From Candidatus Hodarchaeota archaeon (GTDB lineage Archaea > Asgardarchaeota > Heimdallarchaeia > Hodarchaeales > Hodarchaeaceae): 64,000 nucleotides of DNA. The translations under genes and the position numbers were made by a program. The notes beneath the pieces are model-generated. The model was not told the origin of the DNA. It ran no database searches and saw only the letters and a program-made list of their open reading frames with translations. The first letter of the stretch is position 1. The number at the start of each line of letters is the position of its first letter. Location: the NCBI GenBank assembly GCA_016840285.1, contig JAEOSR010000095.1:6240-70239 (forward strand). Direction: 5' to 3'. Below, in pieces: positions 54,302 through 62,885 of the stretch.

Positions 54302-55864
54302 GTGCCCATAATGTCCCTTCCCCCAATAAAAAAGCCTGCAGACATACGTGAATTTATTGTTGAAAAAGCTCAGATCTTCCCTAAAAATACTGTCATCCTT
54401 TCTCCAGACGCGGGATTATTCAAAGGGGCTTTTAAAAATCCACAGGTTCAATTGATAAGTGATTCACATACTATTTTCACTGAAAATCTTGTGTTGTCAG
54501 ATCACGTCCCACTTGAAGAAATTTGGGTTTCAGATGAAATGCTAGCTGAACTCGAAATTGAGGAAGGGGTTAAAATTCAAGTTTTACCACTTAGTCGAAC
54601 ACCACCAGACAGTTATTGGCTACTTAGGAAACGTATGATCCAGAAACGTCCTTTTAAGTTAAATGAAATTACTATGATAGTCAATGATATCGCTCATCAT
54701 CGTCTCAGCCAATTAGAAAAAACTGCATTTGTTCTATCCCAAGTTTTTGACCCCTTTAACATGGATGAGATAGAGGAATTTTCGAGGGCAATGGCGCAAA
54801 CAGGTGAGATGATAGATTTTGGACAGGAGACATGTTTCGGAAAGCACTCAACAGGGGGAGTACCTGGTAATAAAGTTTCACTTCTCATCGTTCCAATAAT
54901 TGCAGCTGCTGGATTATTAATACCTAAGACTAGTAGCCGTGCAATAACTAGTCCTTCTGGGACTGCTGATACTATGGAATCCTTTGGGTGTGATGTAATT
55001 TTTACTGCAGAAGAATTAGTAGAAATTTCCCAAAAAACACGAGGTATGATCGTTTGGGGTGGTGGATTCAATTTGGCGCCCGCAGATGATATTTTAATCA
55101 GGGATGTTGAATTTCCATTAGGAGTTAACCCAACGTCGATGATGCTTGCCTCTATTATGTCTAAGAAATTGGCTACAGGCATTGATTTTCTAGTAATGGA
55201 TTTACCAACTGGACATGGAACGAAAATCGCAGATATAGGGACAGCGCAAGCCCTTGGCCGTGACTTTGCTGAGCTGGGACGCAGGTTAGGGATTCGAGTC
55301 GAATCTGGGATCACTTTTGGAGCGCATCCAGTCGGTCATAGTGTTGGGTCAGGATTGGAAGCGCGTGAAGCGCTCGGAACATTGATGAATCCTACAGAAG
55401 GACCCTCCTCCCTTGTAGAGAAATCTTGTGAACTATCAGGCATTTTACTTGAGATGTCTGGCAAAGCTCTTCGAGGTCAAGGACGAGAGCTTGCTAAGCA
55501 AATTCTTTACAAAGGTCAAGCCTTAGAAAAGTTTCGTGAGATTCTTGACGCCCAAGGTGGGGAAAAGAACTTAAGACCTGATGATATACATGTTGGAGAA
55601 CACTCCTGTGAAATTTTATCCCCCTCATCAGGCTGGATTGTGGAGATTGATAATTTAAAAATTGCCGAGATTGCACGAACTGCTGGGTGTCCTAAAGATA
55701 AAGGTGCAGGAATATATTTTTTGAAGAAAAAAGACGCAGTTAAACGTGGAGAATCACTTATTCGTATTCATTCATCATCAGAATCCCGTTTATCGGCAGC
55801 AGAAGGAAAATTCGCGAAATTAAATCCAATCACTATTGAAGGGATGCTTATAGGTCGGGTTTAA
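54302..55864 (+). CDS. deoA: AMP phosphorylase (archaeal thymidine-phosphorylase family)
   Basis: This 520-residue protein has the archaeal AMP phosphorylase layout: an N-terminal extra domain (about 1-100) and then the nucleoside phosphorylase fold. The fold carries the phosphate-binding KHSTGGVPGNK at 181-191 and SSRAITSPSGTADTMESFG. The enzyme releases adenine from AMP to give ribose-1,5-bisphosphate, which feeds RuBP and central carbon metabolism. GTG at 54302 and ATG at 54311 are both possible starts. It is followed, after 304 bases, by a second phosphorylase and an SIS protein. Confidence 0.94.
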   Translation: MPIMSLPPIKKPADIREFIVEKAQIFPKNTVILSPDAGLFKGAFKNPQVQLISDSHTIFTENLVLSDHVPLEEIWVSDEMLAELEIEEGVKIQVLPLSRTPPDSYWLLRKRMIQKRPFKLNEITMIVNDIAHHRLSQLEKTAFVLSQVFDPFNMDEIEEFSRAMAQTGEMIDFGQETCFGKHSTGGVPGNKVSLLIVPIIAAAGLLIPKTSSRAITSPSGTADTMESFGCDVIFTAEELVEISQKTRGMIVWGGGFNLAPADDILIRDVEFPLGVNPTSMMLASIMSKKLATGIDFLVMDLPTGHGTKIADIGTAQALGRDFAELGRRLGIRVESGITFGAHPVGHSVGSGLEAREALGTLMNPTEGPSSLVEKSCELSGILLEMSGKALRGQGRELAKQILYKGQALEKFREILDAQGGEKNLRPDDIHVGEHSCEILSPSSGWIVEIDNLKIAEIARTAGCPKDKGAGIYFLKKKDAVKRGESLIRIHSSSESRLSAAEGKFAKLNPITIEGMLIGRV

Positions 55865-56168
55865 TCCAGTAGAGCCTGTATTTCCATCTACTTTTTTTTA
55901 ACATATTAAATCCTATTTGGACATATTTTAAAGTCTAGATAGTGTTTCTGTAACATTTTACCGAAGTTATAGATTTTTTTTTGTCTGTAAGTATTAAATC
56001 ATTTTTCTTAGTATATACACATATAAATATATGTGGGGATGGATTAATAATAAACCTACAACTTCAAAAGACATAACTAAAACCATAGGTACAACTTATC
56101 CAGAATTATTTCTTATTCATGTTGAAATTATTGTGAGTAACTTGTCTGAATGGATTATATGATGTGAT
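55865..56168. other. Intergenic region with inverted repeat
   Basis: This 304-base region separates the two phosphorylase genes. It holds the inverted repeat at 56018-56035, a run of TATA-like sequence around 56010-56035, and no open frame of note. The second phosphorylase gene may have its own promoter here. Confidence 0.6.
56018..56035. promoter_or_regulatory. Inverted repeat overlapping TATA-like sequence
   Basis: CACATAT-AAAT-ATATGTG is a perfect seven-base inverted repeat with a four-base centre. It includes a TATA-like core and lies about 135 bases before the second phosphorylase gene. A regulator binding here would control access to the promoter. Confidence 0.4.
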
Positions 56169-57470
56169 GTGATGAAATCAAATATTAACCACATAAAACA
56201 GGCATTTAATACTGATGCTCACCGACTTATTATTAGTAAGGTCAAAGATCATACTAAACTTCTCAATAAAGAAGATATCGATCAGATCAGTCAAGGCTTT
56301 ATGGATTCAAGAATTTCCAATCATCATGGTAGTGCTTTTGTATTATCCCAATTTTTCACCAAATATTCTCTTGAAGAGATAGAAGCGATGGCACGATCAT
56401 TTGCAGAGTCAGGAAGAGTTTTTGATTTTCCAGGCCCTACATTTGCGAAACACAGTCTCGGTGGTGTCCCTGGTAATAAAATCACCCTATTGATTGTACC
56501 AATCTTAGCTGCTGCTGGCCTTTTAATTCCAAAGACTTCCACTCATGCAATTACCTCTGCAAGTGGTACTGCTGATACTATGGGTGTCTTAGCTCCAGTA
56601 GAGATTAAAGCAGATAAAGTTATTGAAATCGTTAATGAAACAAAGGGTTGTATAGTAACAGGGAGAGAGATGGGTATAGCACCTGTTGTTGATAAAATTA
56701 TACAAAATGCTGCTTATCCTCTCGGTATTGATCCTATAAGCTTGATTTTCGCAGGAATTTTAGCTAAAAAATTAGCAATGGGTATTGATTTTCTAGTGTT
56801 AGACGTGCCTGTTGGGACAGAAAAAGTAGCTACTGAAGAGGAAGGACGTATTTTGGCTAGACAATTCGTAGATTTAGCAGATCGTCTGGGTATTAAAACA
56901 GAAGCAGCTTTAACGTATGCAGCTGTTCCTGTTGGTCACACTATTGGTCCATTGCTTGAGGCACGGGAGGCTCTAGAAGCATTAGAAGGAAAGGGTCCAA
57001 CATCTTTAATAGAAAAAAGCTGTGAATTAGCTGGAATAGTGTTTGAAATGGCTGGTATGACACCCCGAGGTTTTGGGAAACAATATGCAGGGGAATTATT
57101 GAATAATGGAAAAGCATTGACAAAGATGCGTGAAATAATCGAAGCTCAAGGTGGAGACCCCAGCATAACTCCAGAAACTCTGACTCAAAAGCTAGAAAAT
57201 CGTCCTGTTCTAGAATATAAAGCTCCTTGTGATGGTTGGCCTCATACTTGGTCAAATTACGCGCTAAAAGAAATTGCTCGAGCAGCAGGAGCACCTAACG
57301 ATCCATGTGCGGGTATAGAAATTTTAGCTAAGAAAGAATCCGTAAAGAAGGGAGAAGTAGTTTTTCGGGTGTATACTTCTTCAGAATCCAAGCTCAATGA
57401 GGTTAGAGGATTGATTGTAAAATTGAGACCAGTTATAATCGAGTCAGTACTCCTAGAACGTGTAGTTTGA
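56169..57470 (+). CDS. Second nucleoside/nucleotide phosphorylase, lacking the AMP-phosphorylase N-terminal domain
   Basis: This 433-residue paralogue aligns with the AMP phosphorylase from about residue 90 of that protein onward. Its phosphate-binding KHSLGGVPGNK sits at 94-104 and THAITSASGTADTMG follows. Thus the core is retained and about 87 N-terminal residues are absent. TGGV has become LGGV, and the acidic/aromatic FGQETCFGKHS is PGPTFAKHS, so the substrate may differ: a nucleoside (pyrimidine or purine) rather than AMP is plausible. Start is GTG-ATG. An SIS protein follows 42 bases downstream in the same operon. Confidence 0.88.
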   Translation: MMKSNINHIKQAFNTDAHRLIISKVKDHTKLLNKEDIDQISQGFMDSRISNHHGSAFVLSQFFTKYSLEEIEAMARSFAESGRVFDFPGPTFAKHSLGGVPGNKITLLIVPILAAAGLLIPKTSTHAITSASGTADTMGVLAPVEIKADKVIEIVNETKGCIVTGREMGIAPVVDKIIQNAAYPLGIDPISLIFAGILAKKLAMGIDFLVLDVPVGTEKVATEEEGRILARQFVDLADRLGIKTEAALTYAAVPVGHTIGPLLEAREALEALEGKGPTSLIEKSCELAGIVFEMAGMTPRGFGKQYAGELLNNGKALTKMREIIEAQGGDPSITPETLTQKLENRPVLEYKAPCDGWPHTWSNYALKEIARAAGAPNDPCAGIEILAKKESVKKGEVVFRVYTSSESKLNEVRGLIVKLRPVIIESVLLERVV

Positions 57471-57512
57471 TATATAATACCCCTATTATAGAAAGAGTGA
57501 GTAGAAAAAAAA

Positions 57513-58679
57513 ATGAATCCTTCCCCTAAAAGCGAAACCTCTGCTTTTATGTCAGCTTATCAATTATTAATGAAAACAGCTAAACGGTCAGTTAATACAA
57601 TCAATCAAGATCCTCATAATCTCGCGATTTTTTGCCGAACACTCTCTGATGCTCTTGAAAGTGAAGATAGACAAATCCATATAGTAGCAGTAGGACGATC
57701 GAGATTAATTGGAATGATTCTTGGTGAATGTTTGAAAAATATTGGTTTCTCAAGTCGGATATCGTATCTAGGTGAAAATATTACCCAACATGTTAAGAAA
57801 AACGATGTCGTCATTGCAATCACTGGATCTGGTTGGACCAAGCTTACAACTATGGTTCTTGAGGAAGTTGTTCAGAAAAAGTGTAAAGTATTAACATTTA
57901 CAGGAGCATTAGATTCCAAAGCTGCAAAATTATCAGATGGAGTAATTCAAATTCCTATGGGATATCACTCCCAAGATCATATTTTTTTATTCACAAGAAA
58001 ACATGATCCTTTATCTCCGTTAGGAACTATTTTCGAATTAACTACAATGGTTGCTGGATTAGGGGTCATTAATGGTATCCATAAGGGTTCTTGTACGAAA
58101 GGATTTAATGAAGCTACTACAGAAATCTTAAGAGCAGCGGAAAATACTTTTAATGATTTGGAAGAGAATCCCAAGCTCTCTGATTTTATAGGGTCTCTAA
58201 GTGAATATTGCAATAAAACAGAATCCAAAGTCTTTTTTTATGGCAGTGAAATAGACAGTTTTGTTGCATTAATGAGTTCGATGAGATTTCAATCTCTAGG
58301 AATGAAGGTTCATTCGATAGATGATTGGCGATTCCGTCGTGAAGAAGACTTACTAGTAGCTTTATCTGGCAGCGGTGCTTCATCAATAGCGTTGAAGATT
58401 GTAGAAGGTGCAAAAGCAAGTCAAATGAATGTATTTAGTATTACTTCCTTTTCTCAATCCCAACTGGCAAAAGAATCAGATGAATTCATGGTCATACAAG
58501 GGAGAGAAGAAAAAACAAGTCCACAAAACCTTCAGTTAAGACAACGTATGATGTATCTCCCAGTATTCGAATATGTTACTTCAATAACATTTGAATCCTG
58601 CGTAGCTCAGATAGCTAAAAACCTAGGTATCCCAGAATATACGAGCCAGGATAGTTATGGTTTAGACATAGATAGTTAA
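57513..58679 (+). CDS. Tandem SIS-domain protein, 6-phospho-3-hexuloisomerase-like
   Basis: This 388-residue protein has two SIS domains. The first (about 25-190) has IHIVAVGRSRLIGMILGECL, VVIAITGSGWTKLTTMVLEE and the PHI-like PLSPLGTIFELT. The second (about 225-375) has VFFYGSEIDSFVALMSSM and LLVALSGSGASSIALKI but lacks the P-x-G-T-x-F-E loop. SIS domains isomerise or bind phosphosugars, and 6-phospho-3-hexuloisomerase links the RuMP pathway with pentose phosphates. Following the phosphorylase by 42 bases, it may handle the sugar phosphate released from nucleotides. Single-domain PHI is about 180 residues, so this is a duplication. Confidence 0.88.
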   Translation: MNPSPKSETSAFMSAYQLLMKTAKRSVNTINQDPHNLAIFCRTLSDALESEDRQIHIVAVGRSRLIGMILGECLKNIGFSSRISYLGENITQHVKKNDVVIAITGSGWTKLTTMVLEEVVQKKCKVLTFTGALDSKAAKLSDGVIQIPMGYHSQDHIFLFTRKHDPLSPLGTIFELTTMVAGLGVINGIHKGSCTKGFNEATTEILRAAENTFNDLEENPKLSDFIGSLSEYCNKTESKVFFYGSEIDSFVALMSSMRFQSLGMKVHSIDDWRFRREEDLLVALSGSGASSIALKIVEGAKASQMNVFSITSFSQSQLAKESDEFMVIQGREEKTSPQNLQLRQRMMYLPVFEYVTSITFESCVAQIAKNLGIPEYTSQDSYGLDIDS

Positions 58680-58710
58680 AAAAAAACTAATGGAAGAATA
58701 AATCTAAGCA

Positions 58711-59100
58711 TTAAATCATGTTAGAAAGTTTCTTAGCAGCTCTTTTCATATCAAGTAAGACTAATCCCAATTTTGCATCGACGCGAGCAATCCCCACTAA
58801 AACTGCGTGTTCACCAGCGTCACGGATAATTACTAGTCCATTGGAACCTGTTATTATTAATTGTTCCATGATTCCCCTCTCTAATTCCAGTACAACACGT
58901 TCTGAAAGAGAAAGACTTGCGGCAGTCATAGCAGAAATTCGATCTTCATCAGTATTGGTGTAGAGTGCACTAGCTATTGGGAGTCCATCTCTAGTAACAA
59001 CTGCTAATCCTTCAAGATCAGGGATTCTGCTTTGGACCTCCCGAAGTATTCGCTCAATTTGCTGCAAACGATCCATGATCTCAGCGTCGTCTTCTAACAT
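58711..59100 (-). CDS. Roadblock/LC7-domain protein
   Basis: This 129-residue protein is a full Roadblock/LC7 fold. After a short helix come DLEGLAVVTRDGLPIASAL, a helix (RISAMTAASLSLSERVVLEL), strands (EQLIITGSNGLVIIRDAGE and AVLVGIARVDAKLGLVLLD) and the closing helix KRAAKKLS. Roadblock proteins dimerise and regulate small GTPases such as MglA or Rag-type Ras proteins. They are abundant in Asgard genomes. The gene is monocistronic with 476 bases upstream, and no GTPase gene is within the window. Confidence 0.93.
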   Translation of the reverse strand: MLEDDAEIMDRLQQIERILREVQSRIPDLEGLAVVTRDGLPIASALYTNTDEDRISAMTAASLSLSERVVLELERGIMEQLIITGSNGLVIIRDAGEHAVLVGIARVDAKLGLVLLDMKRAAKKLSNMI

Positions 59101-59576
59101 TCTTTACATCTTCTTATGAATTTCTTATCAAATAGCCTGTATTCTATTATAAGTTTTTGCCACTTAAAAATTATGCTTAATATTCGCTATTCTATTATTC
59201 TGTCTTGAATAATGCTTTCAATAGACCAAACTTATATTAAAATAAAACATAGGTATTTTACATCAATATAGATGTTTCTGGTTCTAATAATATAAGAACA
59301 CCCTTCTTTCTTGGTTATTTTCCTAGATTTAACAATAAAAACATATTATTTCAATGATGATTATAGGAGTGGGTTTGTTGTTTCGATAGGTTAATGTAGA
59401 TAAATCATATTGCACGATATAATCACTTTTCTGAGCAAAAAAAATATTTACTTCTTCGTAATGTCTCAAATATTTCGATGTACGAGTTATTGTACTGAAA
59501 ATATTAATAAATTACCTTGTTTAGGAGCGATTCACATTATTCAAAGAAATATAATTCTTTAGAAAGGTGAAATAAA
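59101..59576. other. Long AT-rich intergenic region
   Basis: The 476 bases between divergent genes hold several TATA-like runs and a weak hairpin (GTTCT/AGAAC at 59281-59299). The ribosome binding site AAAGGTGA lies next to the start of the membrane protein. I see no open frame or RNA gene. Confidence 0.6.
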
Positions 59577-60038
59577 ATGAAAGGTAACGAAAAAGTAGCA
59601 GTTTATCTAGGTACATTTGTTTTTGTAATTGTAGGATGTTTAGTTTCACTAATAGTATCTGACATTTTATATGATGTTTTTGATAATCTTGGATTGGAAA
59701 TACTAACACACGAAATCATTCCTGGCCAAACGCGATCATATTGGTTGGTCTTTGCTATTGGTTGGTTCATTGTTTGTTTTCTTACCTATTTTGGGTCAAC
59801 ACGTTGGCTTGAGGAAGGTGAGAAGCTTGGCATTATGTCTTTATTCTTCTTTATTCTTTGGTTTATCTCCACTCTTGCAATTGTAATAGCTAACATTGTT
59901 AAAATACTTCTTGAAGGGGGTGCCGCAACTATTGACCTAGACCTTCTATTAAATCAGTTTTTCGTTGGTCTTTTCTGGGCTTTAGCTCCCACCATTGCCG
60001 CGTTACTTGGAGTAAGTAATAAAGCATTGTCAAGATAA
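59577..60038 (+). CDS. Unknown four-helix membrane protein
   Basis: This 153-residue protein shows four membrane helices at about 8-30, 53-72, 83-107 and 123-145. Between helices 1 and 2 lies an external-looking loop (SDILYDVFDNLGLEIL, then IPGQTRSYW). AAAGGTGA precedes the ATG by seven bases. No family is recognised. The next gene, a thiolase, begins 43 bases downstream on the same strand. Confidence 0.65.
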   Translation: MKGNEKVAVYLGTFVFVIVGCLVSLIVSDILYDVFDNLGLEILTHEIIPGQTRSYWLVFAIGWFIVCFLTYFGSTRWLEEGEKLGIMSLFFFILWFISTLAIVIANIVKILLEGGAATIDLDLLLNQFFVGLFWALAPTIAALLGVSNKALSR

Positions 60039-60080
60039 TGTAACTAAATTTTTGGTTACATTTTCTTTTTATTTTGTCTG

Positions 60081-61292
60081 TTGGTTGTTAACGTTATGAC
60101 TCAATTAGATGATGTAGTAATAGTTTCTGCGGCTAGAACTGCTATTGGTGATTTTGGTGGAGCTCTTAAAAATCTTCACGCACCCGACTTAGCGGCAGTA
60201 GCAATGAAAGCAGCTATTGATCGTGTTGGAATCCCAGAATTGATGAAACAAATTAATGATGTGCGGTTTGGTTGCTGTGTAGAAGATAATCGATACATGA
60301 ACGTAACGCGGATCGCAGCTTTAAGAGCTGATATCCCTAAAGAAGTTCCTGCAGTTACAATGAATCGTGTATGTACATCTGCTATGGAAGCTATCGTCTC
60401 AGGTATGCATCAAATTCAAGCAGAAGACAAATGCGAAACTGTTTTAGCTGGGGGAGTTGAAAGCATGTCAACAATCCCTTATCTCTCCTATGACATGCGC
60501 TGGGGTTCAAGATACTTTGATAAAAAAATGGTTGATGGTGTGATGGAAGGACTAAAAGCGGGAGGAGATAAATTAATGGGTATGACTGCTGAAATTTTAG
60601 CTGAAGAGTTTAAACTTAAACGCGAAGAATTAGATGAAGTAGCTTTACGATCTCACACCAATGCTCTCAAAGCAAATGAATCAGGACGATTTAAGAATGA
60701 AATTGTTCCTATTGAATTAAAAACGAGAAAAGGCCATTTAATCTTTGATACTGATGAACATCCTCGGGAATACTCAATGGAAGATTTATCAAAGATGAAA
60801 CCTGTGTTTAAATCCGATGGTGGGGTCGTAACTGCAGGTAATTCTTCTGGTATCAATGATGGAGCAGCTGCAGTAATAATTATGAGTCAGACACAAGCAG
60901 ATGAGCTTGGAATCAACCCATTAGCCAAAATTGTTGGATATGGGATTGGTGGGGTTGAACCAGATCGAATGGGATTAGGCCCAATTCCTGCCACGAACAA
61001 TCTGTTTTCTAAGATAACAGAATACAGTCTTGACGATGTCTCATTGATCGAAGTTAATGAGGCCTTCGCTGCCACTTATTTGGCTGCAGAGCGAGAACTT
61101 AACTTGGACCGAACCATTACTAATGTCAACGGCTCAGGTGTCGGCTTAGGACACCCTGTAGGATGTACAGGGGCACGAATAGTGGTTACATTACTTCATG
61201 AGATGCAGAAACGGCAGAATTCCCTAGGGCTAAGCACACTCTGCGGTGGGGGTGGATTGGGGATGTCTCTCTTATTATCTCGCGATGTCTGA
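60081..61292 (+). CDS. Acetyl-CoA acetyltransferase (thiolase)
   Basis: This 398-403-residue thiolase begins VIVSAARTAIGDFGGALK. It has the acyl-accepting cysteine in TMNRVCTSAMEAI (about 94), NEAFAATYLAAER, the catalytic histidine in GVGLGHPVGCTGAR and the second cysteine in TLCGGGGLGM. This full set and the length favour the biosynthetic acetyl-CoA acetyltransferase type. ATG at 60096 is a more likely start than TTG at 60081. It is a second thiolase besides the one at 36436-37638 and stands alone, so it may serve mevalonate or acyl-CoA synthesis. Confidence 0.94.
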   Translation: MVVNVMTQLDDVVIVSAARTAIGDFGGALKNLHAPDLAAVAMKAAIDRVGIPELMKQINDVRFGCCVEDNRYMNVTRIAALRADIPKEVPAVTMNRVCTSAMEAIVSGMHQIQAEDKCETVLAGGVESMSTIPYLSYDMRWGSRYFDKKMVDGVMEGLKAGGDKLMGMTAEILAEEFKLKREELDEVALRSHTNALKANESGRFKNEIVPIELKTRKGHLIFDTDEHPREYSMEDLSKMKPVFKSDGGVVTAGNSSGINDGAAAVIIMSQTQADELGINPLAKIVGYGIGGVEPDRMGLGPIPATNNLFSKITEYSLDDVSLIEVNEAFAATYLAAERELNLDRTITNVNGSGVGLGHPVGCTGARIVVTLLHEMQKRQNSLGLSTLCGGGGLGMSLLLSRDV

Positions 61293-61306
61293 AGATTTAA
61301 TCTCAA

Positions 61307-61855
61307 CTATTCAGCTGCGTCCCCTTTAGGGTCTATGGAGCTATAAGAAGGACTGAGAAATGCATCTAACGTAAGACGTGCATCCTTTTTCTCCTCTTCT
61401 TTCCGTTTTTTTGGTTTAGTGACGATCTGCAACTTTCTGGTTAGACTTCGTTTAGAATCAAAACGAATTTTAAAACACGCTTTATCTTGAGAACATTGTC
61501 CAATGAAACGTAAACTTCTTCCCGGTTCGTGAATCAAACAGCCCTTACCAGATTCACGACAGGTGCATAGAACAGATTTATCCTCCTGTGAATTTTCAGA
61601 TTTTAATTGTCTGAAAAACGAATCCCAATACATAAGAAGGACACACACTTGTGTATTAAACCAAAAGTGATTGCTAAGTTGCAATGAGTTCGTCTTTATT
61701 AATATTGTCGGCTTATAATATTCCCGTCTTCTAAGAGAACTTATAAGAGAACGTACTAACCACGTATTACCTTGTATGGAGAAAGCATCTACATAAGTTA
61801 CGGAAAAAAAATCCTTTTTACTCTTTCTAGCAAATTTAATACGTAAAAAGATCAA
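61307..61855 (-). CDS. Unknown protein with Cys cluster and basic tail
   Basis: This 182-residue protein has an alternating hydrophobic first half (WLVRSLISSLRRREYYKP, then HFWFNTQVCVLLMYW). A cysteine cluster at about 96-127 follows (CTCRESGKGCLIHE, CSQDKACF), probably a metal site. A highly charged segment (KPKKRKEEEKKDAR) and a Ser/Pro-rich tail end it. No family is recognised. The start is TTG without a clear ribosome site, so it may be shorter. The thiolase gene is convergent, with 14 bases between stops. Confidence 0.55.
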   Translation of the reverse strand: MIFLRIKFARKSKKDFFSVTYVDAFSIQGNTWLVRSLISSLRRREYYKPTILIKTNSLQLSNHFWFNTQVCVLLMYWDSFFRQLKSENSQEDKSVLCTCRESGKGCLIHEPGRSLRFIGQCSQDKACFKIRFDSKRSLTRKLQIVTKPKKRKEEEKKDARLTLDAFLSPSYSSIDPKGDAAE

Positions 61856-61925
61856 CTATGGTAAGGAATATACCAGTTTGATGAATAAAGTTTTTAACAA
61901 TGAATATCAACTAATTTTACAATAA

Positions 61926-62711
61926 TCAACCTTTATTTGACGTAACTTTTACAAAATCTAATAAAATTGGATGAAGTGAGGGAGAGGAAGCAATGATATT
62001 TAAAGATGTTAGATCGAATGATTTATTGTTAAAATCGGTTGTTATTCCATTAGCCTCTTTTACAATAAGCGCCCCTGCAAAAACATCCCAAGATTTCAAT
62101 CCTGGCATAATAAAAGCACCAAAACGTCCCGCGGCAACATAACAGAGTTCAAGAGCAGCAGCACCTATTTGACGGAATCGGTTATTCTGTAATTTAAGTT
62201 CTCTGTATATTTTTATTATTTGTTTTCGTGATTTTAAATCGCGGCCATTACAAAAAGCTAGAAATGATGTTTCAAGCGTTGCCTTTTCATCAACTGAAAT
62301 GATTTCCTCATTCAGATAAGCTCCGTTATTACTTTCAGCGTAAAAGAGTTCATCTTGAAATGGGGAGTAAACAACTCCTAAAAGAGGCTGATCTTCTCGT
62401 AGTAATCCAATTGAAACTGCAAAGAATGGATTCCGAACAGAAAAATTGGATGACCCATCTAATGGATCGATAACCCACAAATAATCTGAAGAATAACTGT
62501 CTCTCCCACTTTCCTCTGATAGAATATCGTGAGTAGGAAAATTCTCATTGATAATGCTTTTTATTAAAGAGTCAGCTTTCAGGTCAGCATCTGTTACAAT
62601 ACTCTGATCTAATTTGATTGCAATCTCTATATCCCTGTGAAAAAGATCAAGGATCAATTTACCTGCCATGCGCGATGCTTCAATCGCTATATTAAGAAAT
62701 TTATTTTTCAT
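61926..62711 (-). CDS. Inositol monophosphatase-family phosphatase
   Basis: This 261-residue enzyme has the metal-binding sequence in order: LSEESG, the D-P-L-D-G signature WVIDPLDGSSNF (about 82-93) and the C-terminal SWDVFAGALIVKEANG. Family members dephosphorylate inositol phosphates, fructose-1,6-bisphosphate or PAP; archaeal members are often dual IMPase/FBPases. A gluconeogenic role is thus possible. It is cytoplasmic, Mg2+-dependent and dimeric. It stands upstream of the Cys-cluster protein on the same strand. Confidence 0.93.
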   Translation of the reverse strand: MKNKFLNIAIEASRMAGKLILDLFHRDIEIAIKLDQSIVTDADLKADSLIKSIINENFPTHDILSEESGRDSYSSDYLWVIDPLDGSSNFSVRNPFFAVSIGLLREDQPLLGVVYSPFQDELFYAESNNGAYLNEEIISVDEKATLETSFLAFCNGRDLKSRKQIIKIYRELKLQNNRFRQIGAAALELCYVAAGRFGAFIMPGLKSWDVFAGALIVKEANGITTDFNNKSFDLTSLNIIASSPSLHPILLDFVKVTSNKG

Positions 62712-62857
62712 TTAACTCAAACTCAAAAACTAATTCACTACAAGCTATTTCTAGGTTGATCTATGAAGATTTATCTAAATAATTGAATCTTAATTGGTGT
62801 TTCATCATATAAAAATTTTCAACCAACATAAATAATATGTTCTAATATAAATCCTAG

Positions 62858-62867
62858 AATATATATT
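62858..62867 (+). promoter_or_regulatory. TATA-like box of the 62886 gene
   Basis: AATATATATT is centred about 23 bases before the ATG. That is where an archaeal TATA box would put the first transcribed base at or next to the start codon, implying a leaderless message. Confidence 0.4.
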
Positions 62868-62885
62868 AATCAATTACTGAATCTG

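Noticed and set aside
54697..55314. A 205-codon minus-strand frame
   Set aside because: It is the antisense shadow of the AMP phosphorylase gene, whose catalytic motifs are unmistakable.
59281..59299. Small hairpin GTTCT/AGAAC in the 59.1-59.6 kb gap
   Set aside because: Only five base pairs with an AT loop and no T-run; expected by chance.
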